Assembly (NCBI GenBank): GCA_022393335.1
Contig: JAJEKB010021219.1
Location: 101,800-165,799 of the forward strand
Reading direction: 5' to 3'
DNA: 64,000 bases
Origin: Macrotrachela quadricornifera
Taxonomy: Eukaryota; Rotifera; Eurotatoria; Philodinida; Philodinidae
Below are positions 48,517-57,480 of the stretch, one piece after another. The position numbers were made by a program, and so were the translations under genes. The notes under the pieces are model-generated. The model did no database searches. It was given only the letters and a program-made list of their open reading frames with translations, and was not told the DNA's origin. Numbering within the stretch: position 1 is the first letter of the stretch; every line of letters begins with the position of its first letter.

Positions 48517-49153
48517 TTATTCACCATGAGCATCATTATCACGATTATCATTAATACCAACTTGAATACCATTATCACTAATTCCATTCGAATCTTCATC
48601 ATCATCAATGTCACTATCATTCTATAAATATTGTCAAAAAAAAAAAACAATTAAAACTAATGTTTAAACAGAATTGGGTGAGAACATACTGATAAAACTA
48701 TTTGTTTTTGAACCCTAAATAAAAGACGTAGAATTTTTCTTTTCAAAGTACCCACATATACTTACAAAAAATCTTCCAATTTTTGTTGAATCTATAAAAA
48801 AATTTGAATATTTCATTATAAAAGTACTTATATTACAAATTTTGTTTCTTCTTGTTGATCAATGGTACTCTTTTTCGCTGCGTTTTCAGTTAGTAAAACT
48901 AAATCTCTCTTGAATGACTTTAATATATCACGATAATTATCAAATGATTGTATATTAAGACGATCCTAAGAAATAAAATAAAGAAATTCGTTTGAAATCT
49001 AAATATTTTGGCTTACTGTACGATGATATCATTCGTCGGTTAATAAACTTAACATTTTGATTCCTGTCATTAAGCATTCTGATTGAGTACAAATAACACT
49101 TAGTTTTTGCGTAAAAACGTAACGTGGATCAGGTGTTCCGTATAAAGAAATAA
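48517..49153 (-). pseudogene. 3' part of an unrecognised multi-exon gene, cut by a palindromic element
   Basis: Five exon-like blocks on the minus strand join in frame through short GT-AG introns: 49153-49017, 48965-48837 (129 nt), 48791-48766 (26 nt), 48714-48690 (25 nt) and 48621-48517 with stop. The product would read YGTPDPRYVFTQKLSVIC, then a helical stretch (YRDILKSFKRDLVLLTENAA), IQQKLEDFL, VQKQIVLS, and an acidic tail (NDSDIDDDEDSNG). One in-frame TGA (49029-49031) lies in the first block. Upstream the frame runs directly into the palindromic element ending at 49155, so the 5' part is missing. The consistent splice phases show it was a real gene. I do not recognise the family; the size and helices suggest a small complex subunit, which is only a guess. 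Confidence 0.6.
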
Positions 49154-49154
49154 T

Positions 49155-49421
49155 CTCAGGACGAGCCTTACGACGACCGTAAACGGGTCGTAAACGACCG
49201 TTAATGATAAGGTTACTGCCGTAAACTGCTCGTATTTGACCCATTTGGCATGCGCCGTATTACGACCGTATATTGGCGTGTCGTATACGATGAAAAACAG
49301 CCTAAAAATCGCGTATTTGATCGTTTACGACACGCCAGTATACGGTCGTAATACGGCGCATGCCAAATGGGTCAAACACGATGAAAAACGGGCGTTTACG
49401 ACCGGGCTTGTTTCACCTGGG
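49155..49421. mobile_element. Palindromic GTATACG element, 267 bp, CTCAGG...CCTGGG
   Basis: Starts CTCAGGACGAGCC and ends TTTCACCTGGG. It holds a 51-bp inverted repeat with one mismatch: 49235-49285 (TTTGACCCATTTGGCATGCG onward) and 49326-49376, around a 40-nt loop. The same element in the opposite orientation lies at 56474-56740 with the same length. It interrupts the coding block at 49017-49153. No transposase is present; long open frames through it arise because the repeated word lacks stops. Confidence 0.82.
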
Positions 49422-49445
49422 ATGTGAACCAAAATTTGTCCATGC

Positions 49446-49665
49446 AACCCAGGTCGAAAAGCCACGATCGTAAACGGTCGTATACGATGAAATACGTCTG
49501 AAAACAGTAGTCGCACACGACTGACGGGTACGGTCAACGTATACGATCTCATACGTTCAAATACGATCACCGAATACGTTCAATATAAACGGCTGTCGTG
49601 CACGACGGTAGTATACGACTGTGTGCGATCGTAGATTAGCCGTAAACTGAGATACATTTCAACAG
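49446..49665. repeat. GTATACG-word element starting CCCAGGTCGAA (member 3)
   Basis: Starts CCCAGGTCGAAAAGCC, followed by many CGTAAACGG, CGTATACGA, ATACGATC and CGACGGTAG words. It runs to about ATACATTTCAACAG, a string also seen at 29730-29745 just before CCTGGG. Right end not resolved. The left terminus matches that at 54705. Confidence 0.65.
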
Positions 49666-50213
49666 CGAATTATATGTAAGTATCTATTTAACTTAAAAAA
49701 TGATTTTTTATTTATTTTAGATTTATTTATATATCCAAATGGTCAGGTAAGTATGTTTTTAACTTTAAAAAATTTTTTTAAAATTATTTAGATTTAATTA
49801 TATATCCAAATGGTCAGATAAGCACCTATTTCACTTAAATTTTTTTTTTATTCATTTTAGGATGGTTTTGATATACAATTATTTTAGTAGTTATTTTAAT
49901 ATAAAAATATTTTTTTCTTATTTATTTTAGGTTGTTTTTTATATACAATCATTGTAGTAGGTATTTTTATAAAAAAATAATTTTTTTTTATTTATTTCAG
50001 GATCTTTTTGATATACAATTATTTTACTAGATATTTTAATATAAAAATAAGTTTTCTTTTATTTATTTTAGGATATTTATTACATACAAATAAATTAGTA
50101 AGTATTTTAATATAAAAATAAGTTTTTATTTATATATTTTAGGATATTTTTTATACACAATTAAACTAGTAGGTATTTTAATACAAAAATAATTTCTTTT
50201 TTATTTATTTTAG
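49666..50213 (+). repeat. 70-bp tandem array of intron-plus-mini-exon-like units
   Basis: Eight splice-acceptor-like TTTATTTTAG (or variant) sites end at 49720, 49791, 49860, 49930, 50000, 50071, 50142 and 50213, spaced 69-71 bp. Between them each unit has a 26-30-nt block (ATATATCCAAATGGTCAG in the first two, GATGTTTTTGATATACAATT-like later) and then a donor-like GTAAGTAT or GTAGGTATTTT. No coding product was recognised. Whether any unit is spliced is unknown. Confidence 0.8.
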
Positions 50214-50254
50214 GGTGATTTTAATGCACATTTATTGGTGACATATAGATTTCC

Positions 50255-50437
50255 TACGAAATCCTCATAGGGTCCTGCGATTTCTGACGCTTACCGATTG
50301 TCGGATCCGACATCCGACAACTTTCTGTCGGAATCCGATTCCAAGGATTCCGACAATTTCCGATAGGATCCTATCGGAAGTTGTCGGATTGCATGAGTTT
50401 TCTTGTAGGATCCAACGGGATCCGATAGTGGGATTGC
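50255..50437. repeat. GGATCC/TCCGACA-word palindromic repeat ending CTGGG
   Basis: Dense, mutually complementary words: TTGTCGGATCCGACATCCGA, CTGTCGGAATCCGATTCC, GATTCCGACAATTTCCG and GATAGGATCCTATCGG. Ends GCTCAATCTGGG, followed by TAT. The same words occur in the block at 46890-47092. Left end not resolved. Confidence 0.65.
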
Positions 50438-50559
50438 TCAATCTGGGTATACGTTTTTTTAACAGTCTAGTCCTGGTACTAAGAATAAGCGTGAAGGTAG
50501 AAGAGAGAGGGGTAACAGGAAATTGCCGCCTTCTCTGTAAGTTGATGCTTAAGTGAATA

Positions 50560-50752
50560 TGTAGACAAACGACATTGTATACGACTATGTACGATCGTAT
50601 ACACGTCGTATACAACACGACGAAAGTACGACCGTATTTCAGGAGTCAAGTAATACGACGAAAATCGACCGTAATTTTGATGGTATACGATCGTACACCG
50701 TCGTTTACGTCGTCGTATACGACCGTTTATGGTTATCGTAATACTCGTCCTG
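50560..50752. repeat. GTATACG-word element ending ACTCGTCCTGG (member 4)
   Basis: Contains GTATACGACTATGTACGATC, GTATACACGTCGTATACAAC and CGTCGTTTACGTCGTCGTAT. Ends TACTCGTCCTGG, matching the GCTCGTCCTGGG end of the element at 56474-56740. Left end not resolved. Confidence 0.65.
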
Positions 50753-50814
50753 GAAAAATATGGATTAGGTTTTGTTCTTGTCAGTAATCTATATTATTAA
50801 AAACAAACAGAACA

Positions 50815-52122
50815 AGTAACATTTATCGTGTCCCGATTCACTTACCCCTAGACTGAAGCAAAAAAATACAGTTTCCAAATATATTCACATTGAATTCTAT
50901 AGGAGTGCAAAAGAAGCCAATAGAAACAAACTCGAAATATGAATAATAAATCACAAGTAGCGCTCATCGATACAACTCGCTTGACCGTTGACGAAGTTAA
51001 TCTAATTATCGTCTGTCTTTTCCTATTCAAATCTATATTGTGAACTATTGCTATATACTAACACTCACATATAAAATCATAGAAGATATTTTCATAAACG
51101 GCTATCATTTAAACGAGCTGACATTTCAGACATACTAAAGTGAAACATTAAAGCAACTGGCAGTCGATCGTCGGCGTCCCTGCGATCCGCCACTCCCGAC
51201 TACTCGCTCGTGCATATTGTCAGATTATATTTTAAATTAGTTCTTTATTCTTTGTTTGAAATATGCTTGAAGAGCAAACGAAACCATTCAAGTAGATAGA
51301 ACTCACAATATAACTACTATATCATAACGATCATAAATACTAATTTTTACAATTCTCAATATCATATACGAAAGAGATCCATTTATCAATTCGAAATTTT
51401 TTGTTATAAATTGAATATTTTCTAGAGAAAATAGCACCAACAGCACTAGACAACCAAATGAATCTTAAATAATTATCTGAGCGCTGTTTTCATTTGAATA
51501 AAGAAATAATACTATTCATAAAATATAAATTTGTTAGTTAGGTTTATATGTTCATACTATTTTAATAATATTCAACGATTTATTATTTACACGCTCATTG
51601 ACATTCGCACAGTATTAACTATCAACCAAATCATATTAAATAATTCTACGTATGCTTTTTTCTCAAGATCTCAATGTGTTCATTTTGGTTGATATTAATA
51701 AAGAACAAACAGGCTGAAGAATGTACATGAATTCATGCTTTTAGAACTTAACGTGATAGTTTAATGAAAATGGCTGTTTATGTCAGAGCTTAGTAGTACT
51801 TTGGACTATGCTATGCACAGACAGACACTAGTGAATTTACGTTTTCAGACTCTATACTTTGAGTCTAGGGAAAACTATAGCATTTATACAATAACTAAAT
51901 AGTTTATTTTTTGCTACCAGTAGAAAATGCTCATTTCCACTATAGTTACATGGTTATTTGTGCCATAGTTACATTGGTCATATGTGCGTTAACAAAATGG
52001 TTGTTTGTGCCATAGTTACGCACTCATCTAAGCCTTACCAACGTGGTCATTTTTGCCTTTTTACGGACAGACAAACAGACACAGGTGAATTTACGTTGCT
52101 AGATCCTATTCTTTCAGTCTAG
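50815..52122. mobile_element. Non-autonomous 1.3-kb element, copy 2
   Basis: Closely matches the insert at 1123-2379 along its length: TCGTGTCCCGATTCACTTAC start, CCTAGACTGAAG, CTCGCTTGACCGTTGACGAA, GCAGTCGATCGTCGGCGTCC, and the right end CTATTCTTTCAGTCTAG. It differs by small indels and an expanded internal repeat of CATGGTTATTTGTGCCATAG type (about 51945-52015). No coding capacity is seen. Confidence 0.85.
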
Positions 52123-52937
52123 AGAACATAAAATAGCTGCATGATCGTTATAGATTAGTGATCAACAAAAACTAAATGATAAAACATATCAACTGTTAGC
52201 TTCGGAGAATTAAAAAAAAAATTTTCAAATCTTTTCCATATGATATAATATAGACTTATTTTTGTTAAGTCATTTTTAACTCGTCATTTCAGATTTGTCC
52301 ATATGAATATGAAGCACTGTACTTGATCCTTCTCTTACTAGAAAATGACAGTATCATGAATATCTCTCGACTTCATCATTCTCGGAAAATTCGATTTATT
52401 TTCGGCGAACAAGAACGATTTCTACGACAAAATTCATCTATCTTCGCGAGAAATGTATTTTTTAGAGACAAACAAAATGAAAATCTATTCATCTCCATCC
52501 AAACTCATGTCTCATTAAAATTCTCATTTATCATACATTCGAAATTCTATATTAACTTTATAAACTAATTTATAACTCTTCATAAATGAAAACCATTGAT
52601 TGATTCCGTATTTAATCTCAAATTCATTAGAAGTTAGAACTCTAAATAATTTTTTAGGTATATTTTGTTTGTATAACTTCATATCAAGTTAGTTCGAAAC
52701 ATCTATTAAGTATTTAATTTTCGAAGAAAAAATATTTGTATAGCCAAGTTTTGAAAAATAAACACGTGAAAATTGAAAAATAGATCCACACTGAAAGGTA
52801 AAAAAGAAATTATATTTGCTGGTTGGTTACTATTTCTCTTCTGAACTAATTGATTATAATTTTAATATGATTTACTTATTCTATTGTTTCTCTGGCCTTT
52901 TGAATGTATATAAGTGCGTATTGAACGAACGACTAGC
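52123..52937. other. Intergenic stretch downstream of the membrane-protein gene
   Basis: AT-rich, with a short open frame at 52323-52568 that I cannot relate to any family. Nothing else recognised. Confidence 0.5.
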
Positions 52938-54068
52938 TCAGTAATGATTCGTTAGTGTAATTGATAATCCATCAAACAAACCCGCAACTATTGTCATTAC
53001 TTGTAATATATTGTCATGTAACATAAGTGTGTATGTACACTGTTCATAATATTGATCATATTGAATATCTTCATTCCATATTTCAATCATCAAATTCTCA
53101 ACAATCGTACCAATATTCGTTTTAGGTGAATATTTTTTAGTATTCATTTGAAGAATAGATATGTTAAGAGATCGAGATGATTTGATCTCGGTTTGTATAA
53201 TATCCAAACATGTTTGATTAAAAAAGCATTCGAGTGAAGATCGATAAACAGATGGAATGGCAAAACAGTCCACAAACAAATTTGACAAAATATAAGTCAC
53301 ATGAATGTTTTGAGACTGAGAATTTTCATTGGCATAATTGTAAAAAGCCAACACCTCTTTACCATCTTCATTGAATCCACAAGAACATGTTTTTCTCACT
53401 ATGGGTATCCAGCCGAAGTCTATTTGTGGATTAATTTTGCTCGATTTATTAATAACTAAAGATATGGAATTGTATCCTGTTGCATAGATGCTTTTTCTAT
53501 GAAATTCATCCAACGCAAGATCATATTGGAATTTAGAAATTGTTACATTTGTACGAACTTTGAATTCTGGTTGTGGTATTGTCATATCGGTGAATAATAA
53601 AGTTTGTTTGAGAAACAAACCAAGCATCAGTGACTGTCTCTTGTGAGTATGAGCATAAATGGGTAGAGTGATAAAAAATGTTGGACCAAGATTTCGAAAA
53701 TCTAAATACTCGTTATTTCCATTTCGTGTGTCCAAAAACGATATAGAAGAAAACCATGCGTCCAATACAAACAAGCTCGAGCACACTCGATGAAACTTTG
53801 GAGATAATGAGGCAAATGATTTGTATGGAATGGCAATGCGACTATATGGGCATTCAATTGTGCTCGAATATTCATCATAGAGACGTTCGAATACCATTCG
53901 AGAACGATTTTCAATAGTGAATGTTTGGATTCGAATCCGTGACAAATCATAAACAGTAATAATAGATATACAAACAAGCTTAGATAAGAGATAAACACGA
54001 GTAGATATTATAGCTCTTCTTAATTCATAAACATAAGTACGTGTAGCAGCTGTTTTGAATAGATTCAA
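52938..54068 (-). CDS. Bdelloid-type single-pass membrane/secreted protein (376 aa), probably C-terminally shortened
   Basis: Single open frame on the minus strand. Near the N-terminus a hydrophobic stretch (residues about 26-42, YLLSKLVCISIITVYDL) could be a signal anchor. It is followed by an ectodomain with conserved-looking Cys and motifs: STIECPYSRIAIPYKSFASL, FHRVCSSLF, LGLFLKQTLLF, a TCSCGFNEDG motif, CFFNQTCLDII with glycosylation-type sequons (residues about 70-350), and YYEQCTYTL before a final hydrophobic segment (VMTIVAGLFDGLSITL). This plan (IPYKxF block, C-x-C motif, YEQCxPxxCTY-like block, TM with GL-GL) recurs in a large uncharacterised bdelloid family that normally continues past the last membrane helix. 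Here the frame stops at once. Function unknown; start chosen at the first in-frame ATG. A better start could lie further upstream. Confidence 0.7.
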   Translation of the reverse strand: MNLFKTAATRTYVYELRRAIISTRVYLLSKLVCISIITVYDLSRIRIQTFTIENRSRMVFERLYDEYSSTIECPYSRIAIPYKSFASLSPKFHRVCSSLFVLDAWFSSISFLDTRNGNNEYLDFRNLGPTFFITLPIYAHTHKRQSLMLGLFLKQTLLFTDMTIPQPEFKVRTNVTISKFQYDLALDEFHRKSIYATGYNSISLVINKSSKINPQIDFGWIPIVRKTCSCGFNEDGKEVLAFYNYANENSQSQNIHVTYILSNLFVDCFAIPSVYRSSLECFFNQTCLDIIQTEIKSSRSLNISILQMNTKKYSPKTNIGTIVENLMIEIWNEDIQYDQYYEQCTYTLMLHDNILQVMTIVAGLFDGLSITLTNHY

Positions 54069-54201
54069 CTGGACTATTTATGTTCGAATCCATTGCCATA
54101 GTGCTCGAAGATGCTCGACTAGGCTAACGACTGAAGAAAAGATTATTTAATTCTATTATATAAAACAAACAACCTTATTTCTATTCTGATCTGTTTTATA
54201 T

Positions 54202-54640
54202 CCCATTGAAAAAAAGTAAGATTATGTAAGATTTTATCAGATTTCAATCGGATTTTTCTGCATCAAAATCAAAATTATAATTGATTGAAATCTTTCCAAA
54301 TCAACAATAATTTGATTTTTAATCAAAAATAATTCTCAAAATCGGGTATATTTTTGATTTTAATCAAAAAATATGTGATTTTAATCAAAATTCTACTTGA
54401 TTTGGAAGGGATAGTTTTGATTAAAAAATAATCTTCTAAATCAAGTAGAATTTTGATTAAAATCACATATTCTTTTGATTAAAATTAAAATTATACCCGA
54501 TTTTGAGAATTATTTTTGATTAAAAATCAAATTATTGTTGATTTGGAAAGATTTCAATCAATTATAATTTTGATTTTGGTGCAGAAAAATCCGATTGAAA
54601 TCTGATAAAATCTTACATAATCTTACTTTTTTTCAATGGG
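54202..54640. mobile_element. 439-bp near-perfect foldback, CCCATTG...CAATGGG, with TAT duplication
   Basis: The two halves are inverted copies for about 205 bp per arm with only a handful of mismatches: from CCCATTGAAAAAAAGTAAGA through TCAATCGGATTTTTCTGCA and AATTCTCAAAATCGGGTATA on the left to the inverse on the right ending TTTCAATGGG. The interior is built from TTTTGATTAAAA/TTTTAATCAAAA words. TAT precedes (54199-54201) and follows (54641-54643) the element. No coding capacity. The CCCA/TGGG ends and TAT duplication match the element at 56474-56740. Confidence 0.9.
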
Positions 54641-54704
54641 TATCGATGAAAAAACTAAATGTTCTTATAAACGAATGTTGATGGTTTTAGGAAGGGAAAT
54701 AACA

Positions 54705-54945
54705 CCCAGGTCGAACAGGCACGGTCGGAAACGACCGTTTGCGGAGATAAACGGAGATCGTTCACGCTCGTCATGCACGACCAGCGTATACGGAGCAGAG
54801 CGAGAGGAAACGCATTCCGTATACGGCGGTCGTGAAAAAATCTCGAGATTCGGAAAGATAAACTTTAATACTCCGTTTACGGAGATAAACGCCTATCGTA
54901 TATAACCGTACATCACCGTACACGATCGTATACGATCATATTTTG
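54705..54945. repeat. GTATACG-word element starting CCCAGGTCGAACAGGC (member 5)
   Basis: Starts CCCAGGTCGAACAGGC and continues with CGGAAACGACCGTTTGCGG, GCGTATACGGAG, TTCCGTATACGGCGGTC, CTCCGTTTACGGAG and ACGATCGTATACGATC. The right border is unclear; it runs into the TTTATTTTAG-rich tract. Confidence 0.65.
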
Positions 54946-55315
54946 GTTTAGTTTAGTTTATTTTATTATTTTATTTTAGTCTATTATTTTACTTTATTCT
55001 ATTTTAGTTTATTACTTCATTTTATTTTATTCTTTTAGTATATTTTATATTATTATTTTGGTTTATTTTATCATTTTAGTTTGTTTCATTTTATTATTTT
55101 AATTTAATTTATTCTTTTACTTTATTTTATGCTACTCTTTTAGTTTATTTCATTATTTTAAATTATTTTATCACTTTATTTTATTTTATCATTTTATTTT
55201 ATTATTTTAGTTTTTTTATTATTTTATTTTATTTTATTATCCTATTTTATATTATTATTCTAGTTTATTTTATTATTTTAGTTTACTTTATTATTTTCAT
55301 TTTAGTTTCAACTCG
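54946..55315. repeat. Low-complexity TTTATTTTAGTT tract
   Basis: About 370 bp composed of variants of TTTATTTTA, TTTTAGTTTA and ATTATTTTA without fixed period. The complementary strand would be an A-rich TAAAATAAA tract. No gene. Confidence 0.85.
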
Positions 55316-55335
55316 CAACTTAAGTCAAATGGAAC

Positions 55336-56006
55336 CAAGGGGGAAACATCTGACTCCAGGACTCCATGACTCCACTTGACTCCACTTGACTCCACTTTGA
55401 CTTCACTTTGACTCCACTTGATTCCACTTGACTCCACGTTGACTCCGCTTGACTGAAGTCTATAGTTTCACTCTTGGAATTATTTTCCAAAAACGGAACA
55501 CTTTTGTTCTCTTTTGAGAAATAATTTCCATAACAGAACACTTTTATTCTGTTTTGAGAAATAATTCCCAAAAACAGAACACTCTTGTTCTGTCATAGGA
55601 AATAATTCCCAAAAACAGAACAAAAGTGTTCTGTGATGGGAATTATTTCTCAAAACAGAACAAAAGTGTTCCATTTTTGGGAATTATTTCCTATGACAGA
55701 ACAAAAGTGTTCTGTTTTTGGGAATTGTTTTCCAGCAATGAACACTTGTATTGTAATGGGAATTAATTAATAGAGAAGCAGCAGAATCTGTTATCTCGCA
55801 TGACTCCACGTGACCCCATGCGATTCTGCATGATTCTACGTGACTCTGCGTGATTTTGCGTGACTCCGTGCGAGTCATTTGGCTCCAAGTGATTCCACTT
55901 GATTCCACTGACTACACTTGACTCCACTTGACTCCACTTGACTCCACTTGACTCCACTTGACTCCACACTGACTTCAAGGGACTGGAGTCAGATGTTTCC
56001 CCCTTG
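55336..56006. mobile_element. 671-bp foldback element with perfect 24-bp TIR and 8-bp target duplication
   Basis: A perfect 24-bp inverted repeat (55336-55359 and 55983-56006) begins CAAGGGGGAAACATCTGACT. The flanks are AATGGAAC at 55328-55335 and again at 56007-56014, an exact 8-bp target duplication. Next to the TIRs are arrays of GACTCCACTT/AAGTGGAGTC words. The middle (55480-55740) is a set of blocks around AGAACAAAAGTGTTCT and GGGAATTATTTC, themselves self-complementary. An 8-bp duplication fits hAT- or P-like transposition. There is no transposase. Confidence 0.9.
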
Positions 56007-56184
56007 AATGGAACAGTAAGTGTTTTTTTATTTTATGTATTTTATTCATTTTAGATTCAATCTTTGGCTGGAATCGAATCGAATAGTAAGTATGTTTAGA
56101 TGAGTGATGGTATGGGCATGAGTATGAGCATGGGTATGAGTGGGGGTGTTAGAGTTGATTCGCGAATTGTCGCCTATCATATTA

Positions 56185-56456
56185 GATCAATACACGAATG
56201 TTTCCGGTCGTATACAGGAACGATACGGTCATTTACGGCCGTATACGGAAAAAAATACGACCGAAAATGCCCGTATACAGTCTCCGTATTTCTCCGTATA
56301 CGATCACGGTCACATACGACCATAATACGATCACATGTATTACGGCCACATACAGTCGTATACGGAGCGTATGTGGCATATATATGGTCGTATACGACAC
56401 CGTATACGATCGTTTACGACCGTATACGGAGTCCGTAATCATCGATCTGGGCACTA
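56185..56456. repeat. GTATACG-word element ending GATCTGGG (member 6)
   Basis: Dense in CGGTCGTATACAGG, TACGGCCGTATACGG, CTCCGTATACGATC and GACACCGTATACGATCGTTT, ending TCGATCTGGG. The stop-free word gives long overlapping open frames on both strands (for example 56100-56438 plus and 56233-56454 minus) that are not genes. It lies about 18 bp upstream of the next element. Confidence 0.65.
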
Positions 56457-56473
56457 ACTAGAATGTTAACTAT

Positions 56474-56740
56474 CCCAGGTGAAACAAGCCCGGTCGTAAA
56501 CGCCCATTTTTCATCGTGTTTGACCCATTTGGCATGCGCCGTATTACGACCATATATTGGCGTGTCGTAAACGATCAAATACGCTATTTTCAGACCGTTT
56601 TTCATCGTATACGACACGCCAATATACGGTCGTAATACGACGCATGCCAAATGGGTCAAATACGGGTAGTTTACGGCAGTAACCTTATCATTAACGGTCG
56701 TTTACGACCCGTTTACGGTCGTCGTAAGGCTCGTCCTGGG
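56474..56740. mobile_element. Palindromic GTATACG element, 267 bp, inverted copy of 49155-49421, TAT duplication
   Basis: Starts CCCAGGTGAAACAAGCCCGG and ends GGCTCGTCCTGGG, flanked by TAT at 56471-56473 and 56741-56743. It contains the 51-bp arms 56519-56569 and 56610-56660. Compared with 49155-49421 it has the same length and is in opposite orientation. Confidence 0.88.
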
Positions 56741-57480
56741 TATTTGATTCATGTTGAAACAGAAAAATTTCTTGCAATGAAAAAAGGAATGTAGATCACA
56801 TCATTATTTTCAGTTTACATATTTTCTGAAAGAAATCATCTTTATATCGACTTTGACAAACAGTTATATATTTCTCATATAAGTTTCAGTATGTAATTTT
56901 TATTCTTGTCATAAACGAAAATAATCTTGATGGCTTCCATACAACACGATTTCGATTATTCTTTTTTCAGCATTATTAATAAATGGTGATCAGAACTACG
57001 ACATGAAAAAATTTTACGTAAAAAATTTATTGCTCCACTATAAAGCCAAGATAAACTGAAAAATTTTTGAAGAAGCTTTTTATTATTTTTTCTTCACTTT
57101 TTTGAAAGGTATTTTTAAATCATATGAGGTGATTTCAATGAGATCATGTTTTTGACGATATTTATATGTTAAATCAGTTTGTTGAATTGTTATTGTACAT
57201 CGATATTTAGGATGAGACTATTATTATTTTCTTTAAATGACCATCAATTTTTTTATGCTATTTCTTTGTAAAAAGAAATAAATGAAGCTATCTAAATGAT
57301 TTGTACATGAGAATGAATGAAAAAATAACCAACACTAATTATGCAAGAAAATAAATATTCTAATCAAGACGTTTGGCATATCTTCATCGAATTTTTCCAT
57401 GTTTATTTTTTTTTTTGAAAAATACAATAAAAAAACTTATGTCCTTCCTTGTTGCATCCATCTTCCATACTCAATTGTTA
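56741..57480. other. Intergenic stretch downstream of the coiled-coil gene
   Basis: AT-rich; would hold the 3' UTR of the minus-strand gene at 57481-58526. No other feature recognised. Confidence 0.55.

Noticed and set aside
49029..49244. 71-codon minus-strand frame joining the palindromic element to a gene exon
   Set aside because: Only the part up to 49153 has gene-like sequence and a splice donor downstream; the rest is element sequence that happens to be open.
56100..56461. Overlapping open frames of 61-112 codons on both strands
   Set aside because: They lie in arrays of the stop-free GTATACG word; all are low-complexity (VYDRIRS-like) and exist in several frames at once.
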